Assembly (NCBI GenBank): GCA_002887195.1
Contig: PJAB01000568.1
Location: 1 to 23,694, forward strand
Direction of reading: 5' to 3'
Length of the DNA stretch: 23,694 nucleotides
From: Chrysochromulina parva
Taxonomy: Eukaryota > Haptophyta > Prymnesiales > Chrysochromulinaceae
The notes beneath the pieces are model-generated. The model saw nothing but the letters and a program-made list of their open reading frames with translations. It ran no database searches and had not been told where the DNA came from. The position numbers were made by a program, and so were the translations under genes. Below, one piece after another: positions 1 to 9,008 of the stretch (position 1 is its first letter; each line of letters starts with the position of its first letter).

Positions 1-80
1 ATGTGTGGGTCCTCTAGGCCTACTGCTGTGAGAGTCAGAGTGCTTCATGCAAAATAGCAAAGCTACATGCCAGGCTCGAG

Positions 81-326
81 CTCGACAGCACACTCGACAG
101 CACATAACTCGACAGCCTCGTCCCTCGACACCGTCGACAGAGAAACTCGACAGGTTCTCGACAGCTCGACAGCCCTCGACGCTCAGGCGCATGCAGTCAG
201 CCTTGACAGGCTCGACAGGACCTCGACAGCTACTCGACAGGCTCGACAAGGCTCGACAGGCAAGGCCTCGACAACGGCCTCGACAGCGGCTCGACGGAGC
301 CCGTCGACAGCTCGACAGCTCGACAG
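81..326. repeat. CTCGACAG octamer array
   Basis: There are thirteen exact copies of CTCGACAG (starting at 81, 93, 108, 146, 157, 165, 211, 222, 233, 252, 279, 311, 319) and about eight one- or two-base variants (such as CTCGACAA, GTCGACAG, CTTGACAG) in 246 bp. Start-to-start spacing is mostly 8-15 bp with a few longer gaps. The units are all in one orientation. Spacers are short and irregular, so this is neither a simple satellite nor a CRISPR array. Its function is unknown. Confidence 0.9.
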
Positions 327-401
327 CCAGGGCTCAAGAAAGTGTCCGTGACGCGTGAGTGAGTTTTTCATCTGAACAAGCTGCCTAATGTAATGAAGGG
401 A

Positions 402-424
402 CCCCTGGAGTGCGCACTCCGGGG
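402..424. repeat. GC-rich palindrome
   Basis: CCCC, one unpaired T, GGAGTGC, then GCACTCC and GGGG: an 11-bp inverted repeat with one bulged base and no loop. It sits about 100 bp beyond the stop of the minus-strand gene ending at 527. It could mark a 3' end or bind a dimeric protein; the sequence does not decide. Confidence 0.7.
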
Positions 425-526
425 AATTGAAGGTGATACGTGCCGTGCTGCCGTCGTCGCGTACTCGCATGACGTGGCACTGGGTCACAGATGGATGAAA
501 GGTCGCGGCTCGCGCACCTCGCACTG

Positions 527-2116
527 CTAACTAATGGGCGCGTCCTTGACCGAGAGCCCGAGATCTTGCATCGCGAGCTCGCGCTCGAGGTTCTGCACGA
601 ACACGGGCGTGAATTTCGCGGCAAATGCCGCACGGAGACCCTCGAGCTCATGGCGGCGCAGCCCCTCATTTCGAAGTGCCTTCTCGAGCCGCTCCACTTC
701 GAGGTGCATCGTGAACAGACTGACGCCTTGAGAGTTGCGCATAGCCGCCGACGCGGATAGCCGCCGGCGTGCCTCGAGTTCCGCACGAACAGAGATGCCG
801 GCAGTGCTCGGAGCACTCTCCGCGTCCTCGTCCGTGCGCTCAGGGTTGGCATGCTTCGACCGTTCGATCATCAGCTCCGTCTTGAGCTTCGCCTTCTCGA
901 GGCGCGCTGCCTTCAGTTCCGCCCGGAGCGCGGTCACCTCGGAGGCCAGCTCGGAGCTCCCTTTTCTGGTGGACGAGGCGGCTACGTCGGCAGCGGCGGC
1001 CGGCGCCACGGCGAGAGCGCCCCGTCGCCTCTCCTGCGTCAGCTCCGCGTGCAGCCGCTCGACCTCATTCTCAAGCCGCTCCTGCGTACGCGCCCAGCTG
1101 GACACGTCAGCGGCCTGCCTCTCGGCGAGAGCATCTAAAGTGAGACGGTCGCGCTGCAGTCGACGCAGCTGTGCCATCAGCGGCTCCGCGCGCTGCCCAA
1201 AGTGTGTGAGCAGCGCGACGAGGGCACGCCACATGCACAGTGCCAGGCCGTCGCCAGAGACGCGCAGCAGGCCACCGACATGCTGGCACACATCGTGCAT
1301 GGCGCGCCGGTGCTCGGCGAGGAGGAGATCCGCCGAGGCCGCCGAGGAGGCCGCCGACGCGCCGGCGCCGTCGCTGACCACCATGTCCACGAAATTGTAC
1401 AGCCAGGTGATGGCTGGTCGGATCTGCTCCACCCACACGTCGCTCATGTCTGCAGAGGGTGCGCCCTCCGGAGCAAACGATGCGGCCGATGGTGCCGCCG
1501 TCTGAGCTGGCGGCGTCGGCACCGGCTCTGCATGGGCTAAAAGGCCGGCGGCAGGTGGCGGCCGGTGCGTGGCGCCAAACGAAGGCGGCGCGCGGTGCAC
1601 GGGCGTCTTCCGAGTGCTTGGGCTGGCGACGGGTCGGTACGGCGCCGCCGGTCGTGGCGCGCGTGGGGACGCCGACGTCATGCTGGTTCGGGGGGGAGGC
1701 TTTCGCGCCTCCCACTGGAAGCGGCCACCAGGGCCAATCTCCCAGCCGGGCGTCGCCAATGCCTGCTTGGCCGGCATGACGCCAAAGGAGCACGCAGCGA
1801 TAGCTGCAACGGCAGAGGCGGCCTCCGTCCCAGCAAAGCGCGAGATCGCAGAGCCAGGCTGCGTTCCCTTTGCACGCTTGTCGAACATCCTTTTGCCGGC
1901 GAGGTAGGCCGATTCCCAGGCTTCAGGCGGCTTCAGGCCCTCGCTGCCAAAGTGTCCATGCGTGAACTGTCCGTTGCCAGCCTGCGCATGGCTGAGGGCA
2001 GCTCGTGCGCTGGCGGGACGTCGGTTGGGTGCTGCGATCGCGGCGGGCGCGGCATCGTGAGCGATCGGAGACGCAGGAGCCGTCCATGGTGCCGGCGCCG
2101 CCTCGACGGCCAACAT
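527..2116 (-). CDS. Coiled-coil protein of unknown function
   Basis: I do not recognise this 529-residue protein. I chose the start MLAVEAAPAP because it leaves 238 bp to the divergent gene at 2355. The frame is open further upstream to an ATG at 2356, which would overlap that gene's start. The N-terminal half is Ala/Pro-rich and probably disordered, with a more conserved-looking patch that includes WESAYLAGKRMFDKRAKG and GGRFQWE. A central segment (VEQIRPAITWLYNFVDMVV) looks like an amphipathic helix. The C-terminal half is a long charged coiled coil rich in Glu, Arg and Leu (for example ERLENEVERLHAELTQERR). No signal peptide or transmembrane segment is visible. A cytoskeletal, centrosomal or flagellar structural role would fit the coiled coil but is inference only. 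Confidence 0.7.
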   Translation of the reverse strand: MLAVEAAPAPWTAPASPIAHDAAPAAIAAPNRRPASARAALSHAQAGNGQFTHGHFGSEGLKPPEAWESAYLAGKRMFDKRAKGTQPGSAISRFAGTEAASAVAAIAACSFGVMPAKQALATPGWEIGPGGRFQWEARKPPPRTSMTSASPRAPRPAAPYRPVASPSTRKTPVHRAPPSFGATHRPPPAAGLLAHAEPVPTPPAQTAAPSAASFAPEGAPSADMSDVWVEQIRPAITWLYNFVDMVVSDGAGASAASSAASADLLLAEHRRAMHDVCQHVGGLLRVSGDGLALCMWRALVALLTHFGQRAEPLMAQLRRLQRDRLTLDALAERQAADVSSWARTQERLENEVERLHAELTQERRRGALAVAPAAAADVAASSTRKGSSELASEVTALRAELKAARLEKAKLKTELMIERSKHANPERTDEDAESAPSTAGISVRAELEARRRLSASAAMRNSQGVSLFTMHLEVERLEKALRNEGLRRHELEGLRAAFAAKFTPVFVQNLERELAMQDLGLSVKDAPIS

Positions 2117-2354
2117 TCGTGCGGTTGCACAACCCACAACGACGCGTTCGGACAGTCGGAGAATGAGCGGAGGTGAATATGTTCGTAAACGGCTATTCAC
2201 AGTTTGAAGTTCGGACAGGCACTGAGGGGGCGTGGGACAGCTTGGCACTTTGGAATCCAAGTCTCTGCTTTTCGAGCTTGGCTGGGCACACGCACGCATT
2301 GACGACCTCGACGTCCGGCAGGAGACTGGCGCGAGCGCACGCTGGCCAGTAACC
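2117..2354. promoter_or_regulatory. Shared divergent promoter region
   Basis: These 238 bp separate two head-to-head genes and so must hold both promoters if the chosen starts are right. No TATA box or CCAAT box is evident. The two possible outermost start codons overlap in a CATG at 2354-2357. Confidence 0.45.
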
Positions 2355-3089
2355 ATGTCGCCGCCGACTCATAGTAACATGCTGTCCCTCGAGCAAAAGA
2401 TGGCCGCGCTCCAGCTCCCTAGCGGCTCGATGACCGACCGGTCCACCTGCTCGACGACCCGCTCCGAGTACGGCCGCGACCCCAATCGGAGGGTCGCGGG
2501 CGCGCTCACGCTCGAGCAGGAGGAGGCGCTCCTCGGGCTAATGTACGACCACTTTCAGATGAGTGACAGTCAGACCCTCGACCTCGAGACTGTCATGCGG
2601 TGCGCGCTCACGTTGCAATGTGACCCCGACGTGTGCAAGGCGCTCGGCGCTCAGCCTGTGCCGATGGAGGAGGCGTGGTTGCCAGAGCAGGATTGGGTGA
2701 CGGACATGTGCTTCGCGTTTACCGATGCCGGCTCGCAGCTGACGGCGCGCTCCAAGCCCAGCGGCATGGTCACGCCCGAGGGCATCTCGTATCTGGTCGC
2801 CCAGGCTATCATGACAGACCTGCAGAGTGCGCCGGCGGCGGACCCGGGGGCGATCCCCCCGCCGGCGGTGCTGGTGCCGGTGACCGCGATCCCCTCGTCT
2901 GCGGATAATGCGCGCTCTACCTCCAGGAAAAATAGCAAGAAGAAAAGCACCAAAAAGGACGTATCCGACGCTGATCTTCTCGCCGATCCTCGATCGCAGC
3001 GCAAGGCGACGCCGACGAAGCCGAAGGCGACTCCCAAGCCGAAAAAGTCGCCCAAGCGTGGCGCGACGCCGCGCGAGGTGACAATCTGA
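2355..3089 (+). CDS. Hypothetical protein with basic Lys-rich tail
   Basis: I do not recognise this 244-residue protein. The first ATG in the frame is at 2355 (MSPPTHSNMLSLEQKMAALQ). Residues about 45-160 look folded and helical, with many acidic and hydrophobic positions (LTLEQEEALLGLMYDHFQ; WLPEQDWVTDMCFAF). Residues about 185-244 form a strongly basic Ser/Thr/Lys/Pro tail with repeated KxTPKPK-like motifs, which would suit binding to nucleic acid or microtubules. No signal peptide or membrane segment is seen. It is transcribed away from the coiled-coil gene on the left and may be co-regulated with it. The folded part might be an EF-hand-like or other small helical domain, but I see no calcium-binding loop and make no functional claim. 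Confidence 0.7.
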   Translation: MSPPTHSNMLSLEQKMAALQLPSGSMTDRSTCSTTRSEYGRDPNRRVAGALTLEQEEALLGLMYDHFQMSDSQTLDLETVMRCALTLQCDPDVCKALGAQPVPMEEAWLPEQDWVTDMCFAFTDAGSQLTARSKPSGMVTPEGISYLVAQAIMTDLQSAPAADPGAIPPPAVLVPVTAIPSSADNARSTSRKNSKKKSTKKDVSDADLLADPRSQRKATPTKPKATPKPKKSPKRGATPREVTI

Positions 3090-3507
3090 TGGCGCGGCCG
3101 CCGCCGCGCCTTGGAGCGCAGCTTGTTCCTTAACTTGCTCCGGTCCGCCCCGTTTCCCTCACGTGTGCCCGCGTGCCTCATCGAAGCGTTGTTGCGTGGC
3201 TGCAAGCATGCATGAGGGACCTTACATGTGGTGGTCAGACTACGACGATGATGACTGATGATGGCGATGCAGATATGAATATTCATACGTTGTGGCGTGT
3301 GTGCTCCCCTCCACAAGAGAAGCAAGTATTGAGTAATAGTATGTGCGGATTACACGCCCCGTTATTTGAATACATTCTAGGGACTAGCGGCCGGCGACGC
3401 GGCCGCGTTGCTTCCGCCTTCCGCGCCGTCCCGTCCGGTGTGATTCCCGTCTGCGGAGCTCGTCGTTTTAATTACGGAATAGCGGCGCCCTGCAAGAGGT
3501 CTACCGT
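3090..3507. other. Convergent intergenic region
   Basis: No gene is seen in these 418 bp between two convergent genes; they should carry both 3' UTRs. The stretch contains a GAT-rich patch and a 14-bp AT-rich palindrome, TATGAATATTCATA, at 3274-3287. Frames open here on the plus strand run into the antisense of the next gene and look like chance. Confidence 0.5.
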
Positions 3508-4302
3508 TCACAATAGCAAGTGCTTTCCTTTGAATGGCGTATCTTCATATCTGGAGTTTGGTGGCGGCGCAGCAGGGCTTGATAGCGGGCGAACCCAAGT
3601 CGCTCCATCTGGACTCCTCGGGCTCTCGTAGGTTTCGAGGTCTGGAATGCCGGCTTCTCGGAGGGCCTCGGAGGCGACCGCGCCCACCTTGTACACCGTT
3701 AGGAAGGTCACCACCAACCCAAATATAGATATCGCGAGCAGCGGGCCGTCTGTGGGCGGGAACTCGTGGAGCACCTGCTGGCCGACGACCGCAGCGTACG
3801 CATAGGGGAACCCAGATGGGATCATCCCAACCACCATAGTCCACGTGTACGTCCAGAAATCGATTGAGGTGAGAGAGAGCATGAAATTGGTCAACACCGC
3901 CGGTGATGCCGGCGTCGAGCGTATCAGCAGCGGGATTTTCCAGCCGTCGCGTGCCAAGGCACCATCCATTGAGCGCCACACTTTCGCATTCTCGCCGAGG
4001 CGTTCTAGAAAATAGGGCTTGAAGGAGCGCGCAATCGCAAACGAAATGGAGCAGCCGATCGCACTCGTGACCATGGCAAAGATGAATCCAACCACCGGCC
4101 CGTACAACACGATCGCCGCGATCCAAAATACGCCCGAGAGCGGTATTGGGAGGACCGAGTGGATGAGCATGTTGCCAAAGGAGAAGGACAGCACCGTTGT
4201 AGGGTTGTTGGAGTCCCAAGAGATGCCATACGGACCATCCACGTGGTTGTCGGGCAGCAACTCAGCGAATGAGCCCGTCAGGTTGGCCAAGCTCAAGCCC
4301 AT
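3508..4302 (-). CDS. VTT/DedA (TVP38/TMEM64-like) membrane protein
   Basis: A multi-pass membrane protein of the SNARE-associated/VTT (DedA) superfamily, whose eukaryotic members act in the ER and Golgi and include lipid scramblases. The domain covers about residues 45-165. It has a hydrophobic re-entrant-like segment ending in ALYGPVVG-type sequence (here IVLYGPVVGF), a small-residue helix (MVTSAIGCSISFAIARS), and the family signature of an Arg followed by Pro residues and Asn (LLIRSTPASPAVLTNF) before LTSIDFWTYTWTMVVGMIP. A further helix follows near residue 190, then a polar tail. The ATG at 4302 gives 264 residues. Family members usually have another N-terminal helix, so an upstream exon may be missing: an in-frame stop lies just upstream, and AG acceptors are available in the duplicated sequence there. 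The substrate is unknown. Confidence 0.82.
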   Translation of the reverse strand: MGLSLANLTGSFAELLPDNHVDGPYGISWDSNNPTTVLSFSFGNMLIHSVLPIPLSGVFWIAAIVLYGPVVGFIFAMVTSAIGCSISFAIARSFKPYFLERLGENAKVWRSMDGALARDGWKIPLLIRSTPASPAVLTNFMLSLTSIDFWTYTWTMVVGMIPSGFPYAYAAVVGQQVLHEFPPTDGPLLAISIFGLVVTFLTVYKVGAVASEALREAGIPDLETYESPRSPDGATWVRPLSSPAAPPPNSRYEDTPFKGKHLLL

Positions 4303-4333
4303 GAGGGTTGGCAAAGCTCAAGCCCGGGTGCGA
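4290..4333 (-). repeat. Imperfect 20-bp tandem duplication at the VTT gene start
   Basis: On the minus strand GGGCTTGAGCTTTGCCAACC is followed, after five bases, by GGGCTTGAGCTTGGCCAACC, differing at one base. The second copy begins one base after the ATGG of the chosen start codon. The first copy lies in the presumed leader or intron end, so the 5' end of this gene has been locally duplicated. Confidence 0.8.
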
Positions 4334-4815
4334 GGGGGTCGAGACAAAACTCCACCATGATTGTCATTGTGCCGCCGGGCGGGAATTTCACATCAACACC
4401 TCTCTGCTTGTGTCCACCCAAGAAGCTACAAGTACGTACTAACAACTCAGACTCTTCTGTTGTTGGCACCGTTCGGGTTCTACAGCACTGCCTACTGCAG
4501 CCACACATTCGCTCATCGTCAGCGCGCCGCTGAGCATCAAAAGCCGACCTCCATTACCCACAATCCTCTGTACGAGTACACTGTCCGTCAGGGACTGAAC
4601 GGGGAAAGGCGCGTGGAGCTGGACCTGGAGGCGAACCCCGGAGAACATGATCTGATAGCATCTCAGCTCGTCACCTGTCCGCGATGCACAGTTCGTCTCG
4701 GGCGCGACGTGAGCGCAACCTGTCCCCTTCCCGCATCCGCGCAGCTCCGGCATGCACGCATGCACGCATAGCAGCGTTGCGCTCAGAAACGGTCTCTCCC
4801 TGGCACACACGCCTC
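4303..4815. other. Intergenic region upstream of the VTT gene
   Basis: These 513 bp hold the promoter of the VTT-family gene and the 3' UTR of the disulfide isomerase gene. They may also contain an unrecognised first exon of the VTT gene, whose frame is closed by a stop shortly before 4314. Open frames exist on both strands, but none resembles a known protein and none has clear coding character. Confidence 0.45.
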
Positions 4816-5608
4816 TCAGGCCTTACCAGCCTTCTTGGCCTTCTTCTTGGCCTTGGCCTTCTTCTTCTTAATGGCCGCGAGCTGCTCCTGCAGCTTCCGC
4901 TCCTTATCCACTGCCTTGAGCTGCTTCTCACGCCGCGCCATGCACAGCAGGTCCCTATCTTCGCACTCCTCGACGTCCGCCTCGAGCTTCTCTAACTTCG
5001 ACATGTCCTTCCTCTCCTTTTTCGCGCCGGCGCCGCCGCCGGCCGCGTCTGCCTCCGCAGTCTCGCCCGCGGACGCCGCCTCGCGTTCCTCGCGCGCCCG
5101 CGCCTCCTCTGCGAGGATCTCGGCCATGATGTCGTCCGCACCCTCGTCGCCCTCGCCCTCTTCCGCGTACGCCGCCGCGCCGCGCTTCACCTCGGCGCAA
5201 TCGACCTCTTCGAGGGTGGGGAACGCGTCGAGCGTCTCGGTGCTCTTCTTGCCGGCAGCGACGAGCGAGCCGAAGGCGCCGAGGGTCTCGACGTCGAAGG
5301 CGCCCATGTGCCGAGCCCATTTGAGCTTGGTCGGCGAGATGAAGATCATCGTGGGCAGGTCGACCTCAGAGAGACCGAAGGCGCCCGCAAAGGACGGTTG
5401 ACAGGTGGCGTCGAGCCACGAGAAGGAGAGAGGCGAGCCGCTCTTACGCTTCTTGAGCTTCGTGAGCATCTCGAGGTGCGCCGTCTTGGCCGCCTCGTTC
5501 TCGGGAGCGCCGTCGAGCATCGCAATGGCGCACAAGCCGCCCTTGGCCACGCAGAGCGGGCCGATGGTCGCCGCATTCAGCTCCTCGATCGGTCCCTCCT
5601 CCTTCTTC

Positions 5609-5639
<31 letters not shown>

Positions 5640-7221
5640 CTCCCTGGTCGGTGCCGCCGCCTTCGCCGCCCGCGCCGCTGCCAATCTTTTGCTCTCGCAC
5701 GAGCACAATCTGCGCCACGAAGTTGGCAATGTTGCCGTAGTTGAACTTACCGTGCATCTGCGGCGTGAAGATCATTCCCGTGAGCGGCACCTGGCCTTGC
5801 TCGTCGACCTTATCCCCGGGGAACATGACGAGCAGCGTGGGGGCCTTCTGCACATTGAAGCGCTTCGCGAGCGCAGCCTCACTCGCCTGCGCCATGCCGA
5901 AGGCGACCTTGCCCTCGAAGGAGAGAGAGATGGCGCGGAGCAGGGGAGGAATCTCGCTCTTGTCGGAGAAGAGGAGGCAAAAGGATTGGGCGGACGCTGT
6001 CTGCATCGCCTCCGCGATGAACCGGTCGATATTGCCCCCATTGAGCTGCATCACGCCCGTCTCAGGCAAGGACTCGAGCGCCGCCTTCTTGGCCGCCGCC
6101 ACCCCCTCCTCGTTGGCTGCGAAGGGCTTCGAGGCCTTGCGCTTCACACCGACCTTTCGGAATGGATAGACGACCAGCTGCGGCTGCGCGCTCGGTTTGA
6201 GCCCGAAGCGGTCGGCGAGGTCGGCGGCCGCGCGGCCCACCTTGACCTGCCCGTACAACGACTCCGCGAGCGCGCCCACTCCGCCGGGAGTCGAGAGCGC
6301 CGCGACCTCGCTCCCAGCGAAGATGAGGACCCATGCGTCACGCTCACCCTCGACGAGCTCCGCCACATTGCTCGCGCTCACGGCGAGCGACAGGTCCTCA
6401 GCCGCGGCTGCGTCGCCACCGCCACCGCCCGCCGCGCCCGCCTCCTCTGCCGCCGCGGGCGCCTCGGCTGCATGCGTCATGAGGAAGGCGGCCAGAGCCT
6501 GTGGCTTCAGCTCGCCCTCGTACGGGACAGGCGCCGCGTCGGGTGCGCTGGGCAGCACGACGACCTTCGGGAAGTCAGTGACGCCAAACTCGGCGACCGT
6601 CTTCTCGGCCGTCTCGCGAGCCTCGCCCAGCAGCATCCGCCCCTGAAGCTGCACCGAGAGTGACTTGAGCAGCGGCGGAGTCTCCTCCTTCTTAGTGAAA
6701 AGCACCGCCTTGGGCAGCGTGCCATTCTTCTGGAACTTGGCGAGCGACTTGTCGGTCACCGGGACGACGAGCGACGGCAGCGTTGCGGTCGCAAATTCCA
6801 CCACGCCCTTGGCCGTGCGCGGCCCGCTGTAGTCGACCGGCGTCTTGTAAAATTTGCCAGTGTACGGGTTGCGGCTGCCGGAGCCAGGCAGGTACAGCTT
6901 GACGCTCGGGTAGCCCTGGACGCCGGCGGCCTGCACCGTCTTCTTGGACTCATCCGCGTTCACCGCGCCGAACTTGACGATGCCGGCCAGGTTCTCCGCC
7001 GCCTTCTGGAAGCCCTTTGCAAATTGCTTGCAATGCCCGCACCAGTCGGCGTAGTACTCGACGACCCACAGGTGCCGGTCGTCTTTGATGACCGTCTGGT
7101 CAAAATTGGTGTCGTCGAGCTTTGTGAGCGGCGATTCACCGAAGTCGTACAGCGGCGGCGGCGTCTGCGCCAGTGCAAGGAGCGCAGTCCAGCTGAGCAC
7201 GATAGAAAGCAGCGACGCCAT
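4816..7221 (-). CDS. P5-like protein disulfide isomerase
   Basis: An 801-residue thiol oxidoreductase of the PDI family, expected in the ER lumen, where it would form and rearrange disulfides. The start MASLLSIVLSWTALLALAQ is a clear signal peptide. Residues about 25-150 are a thioredoxin domain with active site WCGHC (Cys61, Cys64) and the cis-Pro region GVQGYPSVKLY. Several thioredoxin-like segments without CxxC follow. A Gly-rich spacer encoded by a GCC/GGC repeat (5611-5643) comes before a domain resembling the C-terminal domain of PDIA6/P5 (FSWLDATCQPSFAGAFGL, LPTMIFISPTKLKWA). The tail is a charged coiled coil ending in a run of Lys and Ala. Unusual points are the single CGHC, the roughly 800-residue length (PDIA6 is about 440) and the absence of a KDEL-type retention signal. 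The family call is strong; the exact orthology is less certain. Confidence 0.9.
5611..5643 (-). repeat. GCC/GGC trinucleotide repeat encoding poly-Gly
   Basis: A nearly pure trinucleotide run inside the disulfide isomerase gene encodes a poly-Gly spacer of about ten residues. It is in frame and presumably length-variable. Confidence 0.9.
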
Positions 7222-7639
7222 CGCTGCCACGTCACACAAGGAAGCAGGCCCTTGTGGTTACGACGGTTAAGAAACCCGAGGGCGTCGAGATGTTCAATTT
7301 TACCGTGAAGAAGATAAAAAAAGCCGCGAATTATTATCGAGCATCTACCTTAGCCATGTGGATGTCGTGCAGAAGCGACGGTTAGTGCAGAGCCACGCGC
7401 CCCCACGCCGCACGCCCCCTACCCACACAAGAATCGACACACTGCGCGGTGCACCCTTGCCGCGGACGCGCCGCGCCATCTCGCTCTCCCATCCCCGTCG
7501 CGCTCACCGTCGCGCTCGGGCCGCTCGCACGGGGCGAGCGGCCTCGCACACGCGTCCATCGCGCGCCGCCGCTCGCCTTGGGCCGGGCGGCTTGAAGGTT
7601 ACATCCGCCGTCGACGGGAGTCTCGCCTATGGGCATCGC
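7222..7639. other. Intergenic region: isomerase promoter, protease 3' end
   Basis: These 418 bp separate two minus-strand genes. They should hold the promoter of the disulfide isomerase gene and the 3' UTR of the cathepsin gene. An AT-rich patch (about 7290-7340), unusual for this GC-rich window, lies 70-120 bp upstream of the isomerase start and could be a promoter element. I see no gene. Confidence 0.5.
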
Positions 7640-8764
7640 TTATGCCTCGACCATCTTGGTATTGGCAGCATCCATCTCGGACTTCTTGCCCCACTGGGCG
7701 CCGGTGGGCGAGCCCATGACCGACGACTCGATGCCGCCCTCGTTGTTGCCGCGCACGATGCGGAAGTAACCCTTCTCGCCCCAGAACGGGTTCCAGCTGT
7801 TTTGGACCTTCCAATACTTGACGCCATTCTCGACGCCCCAGCCGACGAACTTGACCGCGTGGCCACCGGCCATGCTGCCCGAGACATGGTGGTAGATGCC
7901 CGAGTCGTAGTCCTCAAAATCCGAGTACACGGTGAACGCCGTCTCGACCGGTCCGGCCTCCATAATCATCTGCTGGATCGCCAGCTCGCCGCTCGCCGAC
8001 ACGGGGCGGCCAGCGAAGGTGATCTTGTCAGCAGCGAAGCTTGAGTGCGCGGGGGAGGCGGTTGGGTCGCATGTGGTGGGGCCCTGCGGCGAGTGCTCCG
8101 ACGGGCAGCCCGGGGTGCCCTCGGCCGGCCACGGGTCATTCTTGGTCGGGCCGTGGTGGTGGCAGTGGGGCAGAGAGAAGTCCGAGCACATGCCCTTGAA
8201 GCCGGTGTCTTGGCCCTCGGAGTCCTTGTACAGACCGCCCGTGACGACGCCCTTTGACGAGATGTACGTCCATGGCGTGCTGATCTGGCCGCCGCCGCAC
8301 CCGTTGTAGTTCGCGTTGAAGCAGATGTCCTGGTCCGAGAGCGGGAAGAGCATCGATGCGTTCGTGGCGATGCACATGCGGTCTGAGGCCGCCTCCGAGC
8401 CGCCGAAGGCCCAGCAGCAACCGCAGTTGCTCTGGTCGCGGATCATGCCAATCGACTTGGAGCATTGCGGCCAGAAAGTCGCCGAGTCAAAGCTCTCTGG
8501 GATGGCCATGTTCGCGTTCTGCGGCACGAATGGCGTGACCAGGCCCTTGGCGATGTGCTCGCGGATGTCCTGCGCCCAGTCGCCCTTGACGCCGAGCAGA
8601 CTCATCGAGGCGCCCGGCCGGAAGCTCGCGAAGCGCGGGTGCGCCTTCGCGACCCACTTGGCGCCGGCCTTGGCGACGGAATCGATCTGGGCCTGGCGCT
8701 CCGGGTGGACCTCGACCTCAGGCTGGGTGGCGAGCGCGAGGGCAATCGTGGCGATGTACAGCAT
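7640..8764 (-). CDS. Cathepsin B-like cysteine protease (C1A papain family)
   Basis: A 374-residue lysosomal or secreted cysteine protease. The first ATG opens a signal peptide (MLYIATIALALAT), and a short propeptide runs to about residue 85. The mature domain shows all landmarks. These are the oxyanion Gln and catalytic Cys in DQSNCGCCWAFG (Gln111, Cys117), the LSDQDICF and NGCGGG motifs, an occluding-loop region with PHCHHHG typical of cathepsin B, the VETAFTVYSDFEDYDSG motif, the catalytic His in GGHAVKFVGWGVENG (His302) and Asn in QNSWNPFWGEKGYF (Asn322). The C-terminus resembles the cathepsin B GIES motif (GGIESSVMGSPTG). An oddity is CGCCWAF where papain-family enzymes usually have CGSCWAF. 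A preserved His-rich occluding loop suggests dipeptidyl carboxypeptidase as well as endopeptidase activity; this is inference. Confidence 0.95.
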   Translation of the reverse strand: MLYIATIALALATQPEVEVHPERQAQIDSVAKAGAKWVAKAHPRFASFRPGASMSLLGVKGDWAQDIREHIAKGLVTPFVPQNANMAIPESFDSATFWPQCSKSIGMIRDQSNCGCCWAFGGSEAASDRMCIATNASMLFPLSDQDICFNANYNGCGGGQISTPWTYISSKGVVTGGLYKDSEGQDTGFKGMCSDFSLPHCHHHGPTKNDPWPAEGTPGCPSEHSPQGPTTCDPTASPAHSSFAADKITFAGRPVSASGELAIQQMIMEAGPVETAFTVYSDFEDYDSGIYHHVSGSMAGGHAVKFVGWGVENGVKYWKVQNSWNPFWGEKGYFRIVRGNNEGGIESSVMGSPTGAQWGKKSEMDAANTKMVEA

Positions 8765-9008
8765 AGTTGACGGGGCTGCTCACGGAGGTGAGGGGGAGGG
8801 CGAGAGCGTGATGAGGAGGAGGCGGCGGCCAAGGCGTCAGGGGGGACAGAAAGCCTCACATCTTGCGTGTCGGGGTCTCCGAGCGTCGTCAATCACGTTA
8901 CGAAGATGACTTTTCTTGTCATCGCTGATGTCCACTTGGAGAACTTCCATGGACCGATGTGTCACGGCGTGGATCGTGAAACTCCCTTGGCGCACGGACC
9001 GGCACACG
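8765..9008. promoter_or_regulatory. Shared divergent promoter region
   Basis: These 244 bp lie between the head-to-head starts of the cathepsin gene and the plastid-type membrane protein gene. No TATA or CCAAT box is evident. The frame of the right-hand gene is open into this region, so its start could lie further upstream, but only the ATG at 9009 begins a signal peptide. Confidence 0.4.

Larger units (their letters stand above)
1..526. other. Gene-free left edge with short-repeat array
   Basis: I see no credible gene in this stretch. It holds an octamer array (about 81-326) and a GC-rich palindrome (402-424), both listed separately. The frames open across the octamer array are low-complexity products of the repeat (Ser/Thr/Arg/Gln runs) and are not treated as genes. 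The stretch lies beyond the 3' end of the minus-strand gene ending at 527, so it should contain that gene's 3' UTR and polyadenylation region. Confidence 0.6.

Noticed and set aside
81..326. CRISPR-like array
   Set aside because: The unit is only 8 bp, the spacers are irregular and short, there are no cas genes and the genome is eukaryotic.
47..358. Open reading frames across the octamer array
   Set aside because: The products are Ser/Thr/Arg/Gln low complexity created by the repeat; all frames are open for the same reason.
2117..2356. N-terminal extension of the left coiled-coil protein to ATG 2356
   Set aside because: It would overlap the start of the divergent gene and leave neither a promoter; the extension is low in recognisable structure.
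4361..4810. Small genes on either strand between the VTT and isomerase genes
   Set aside because: Frames of 120-140 residues occur on both strands with no recognisable features; at best part of a missed VTT exon.
5308..6663. 451-residue plus-strand frame opposite the disulfide isomerase
   Set aside because: It is a mirror of the GC-rich codon bias of the real gene; no start context or recognisable domain.
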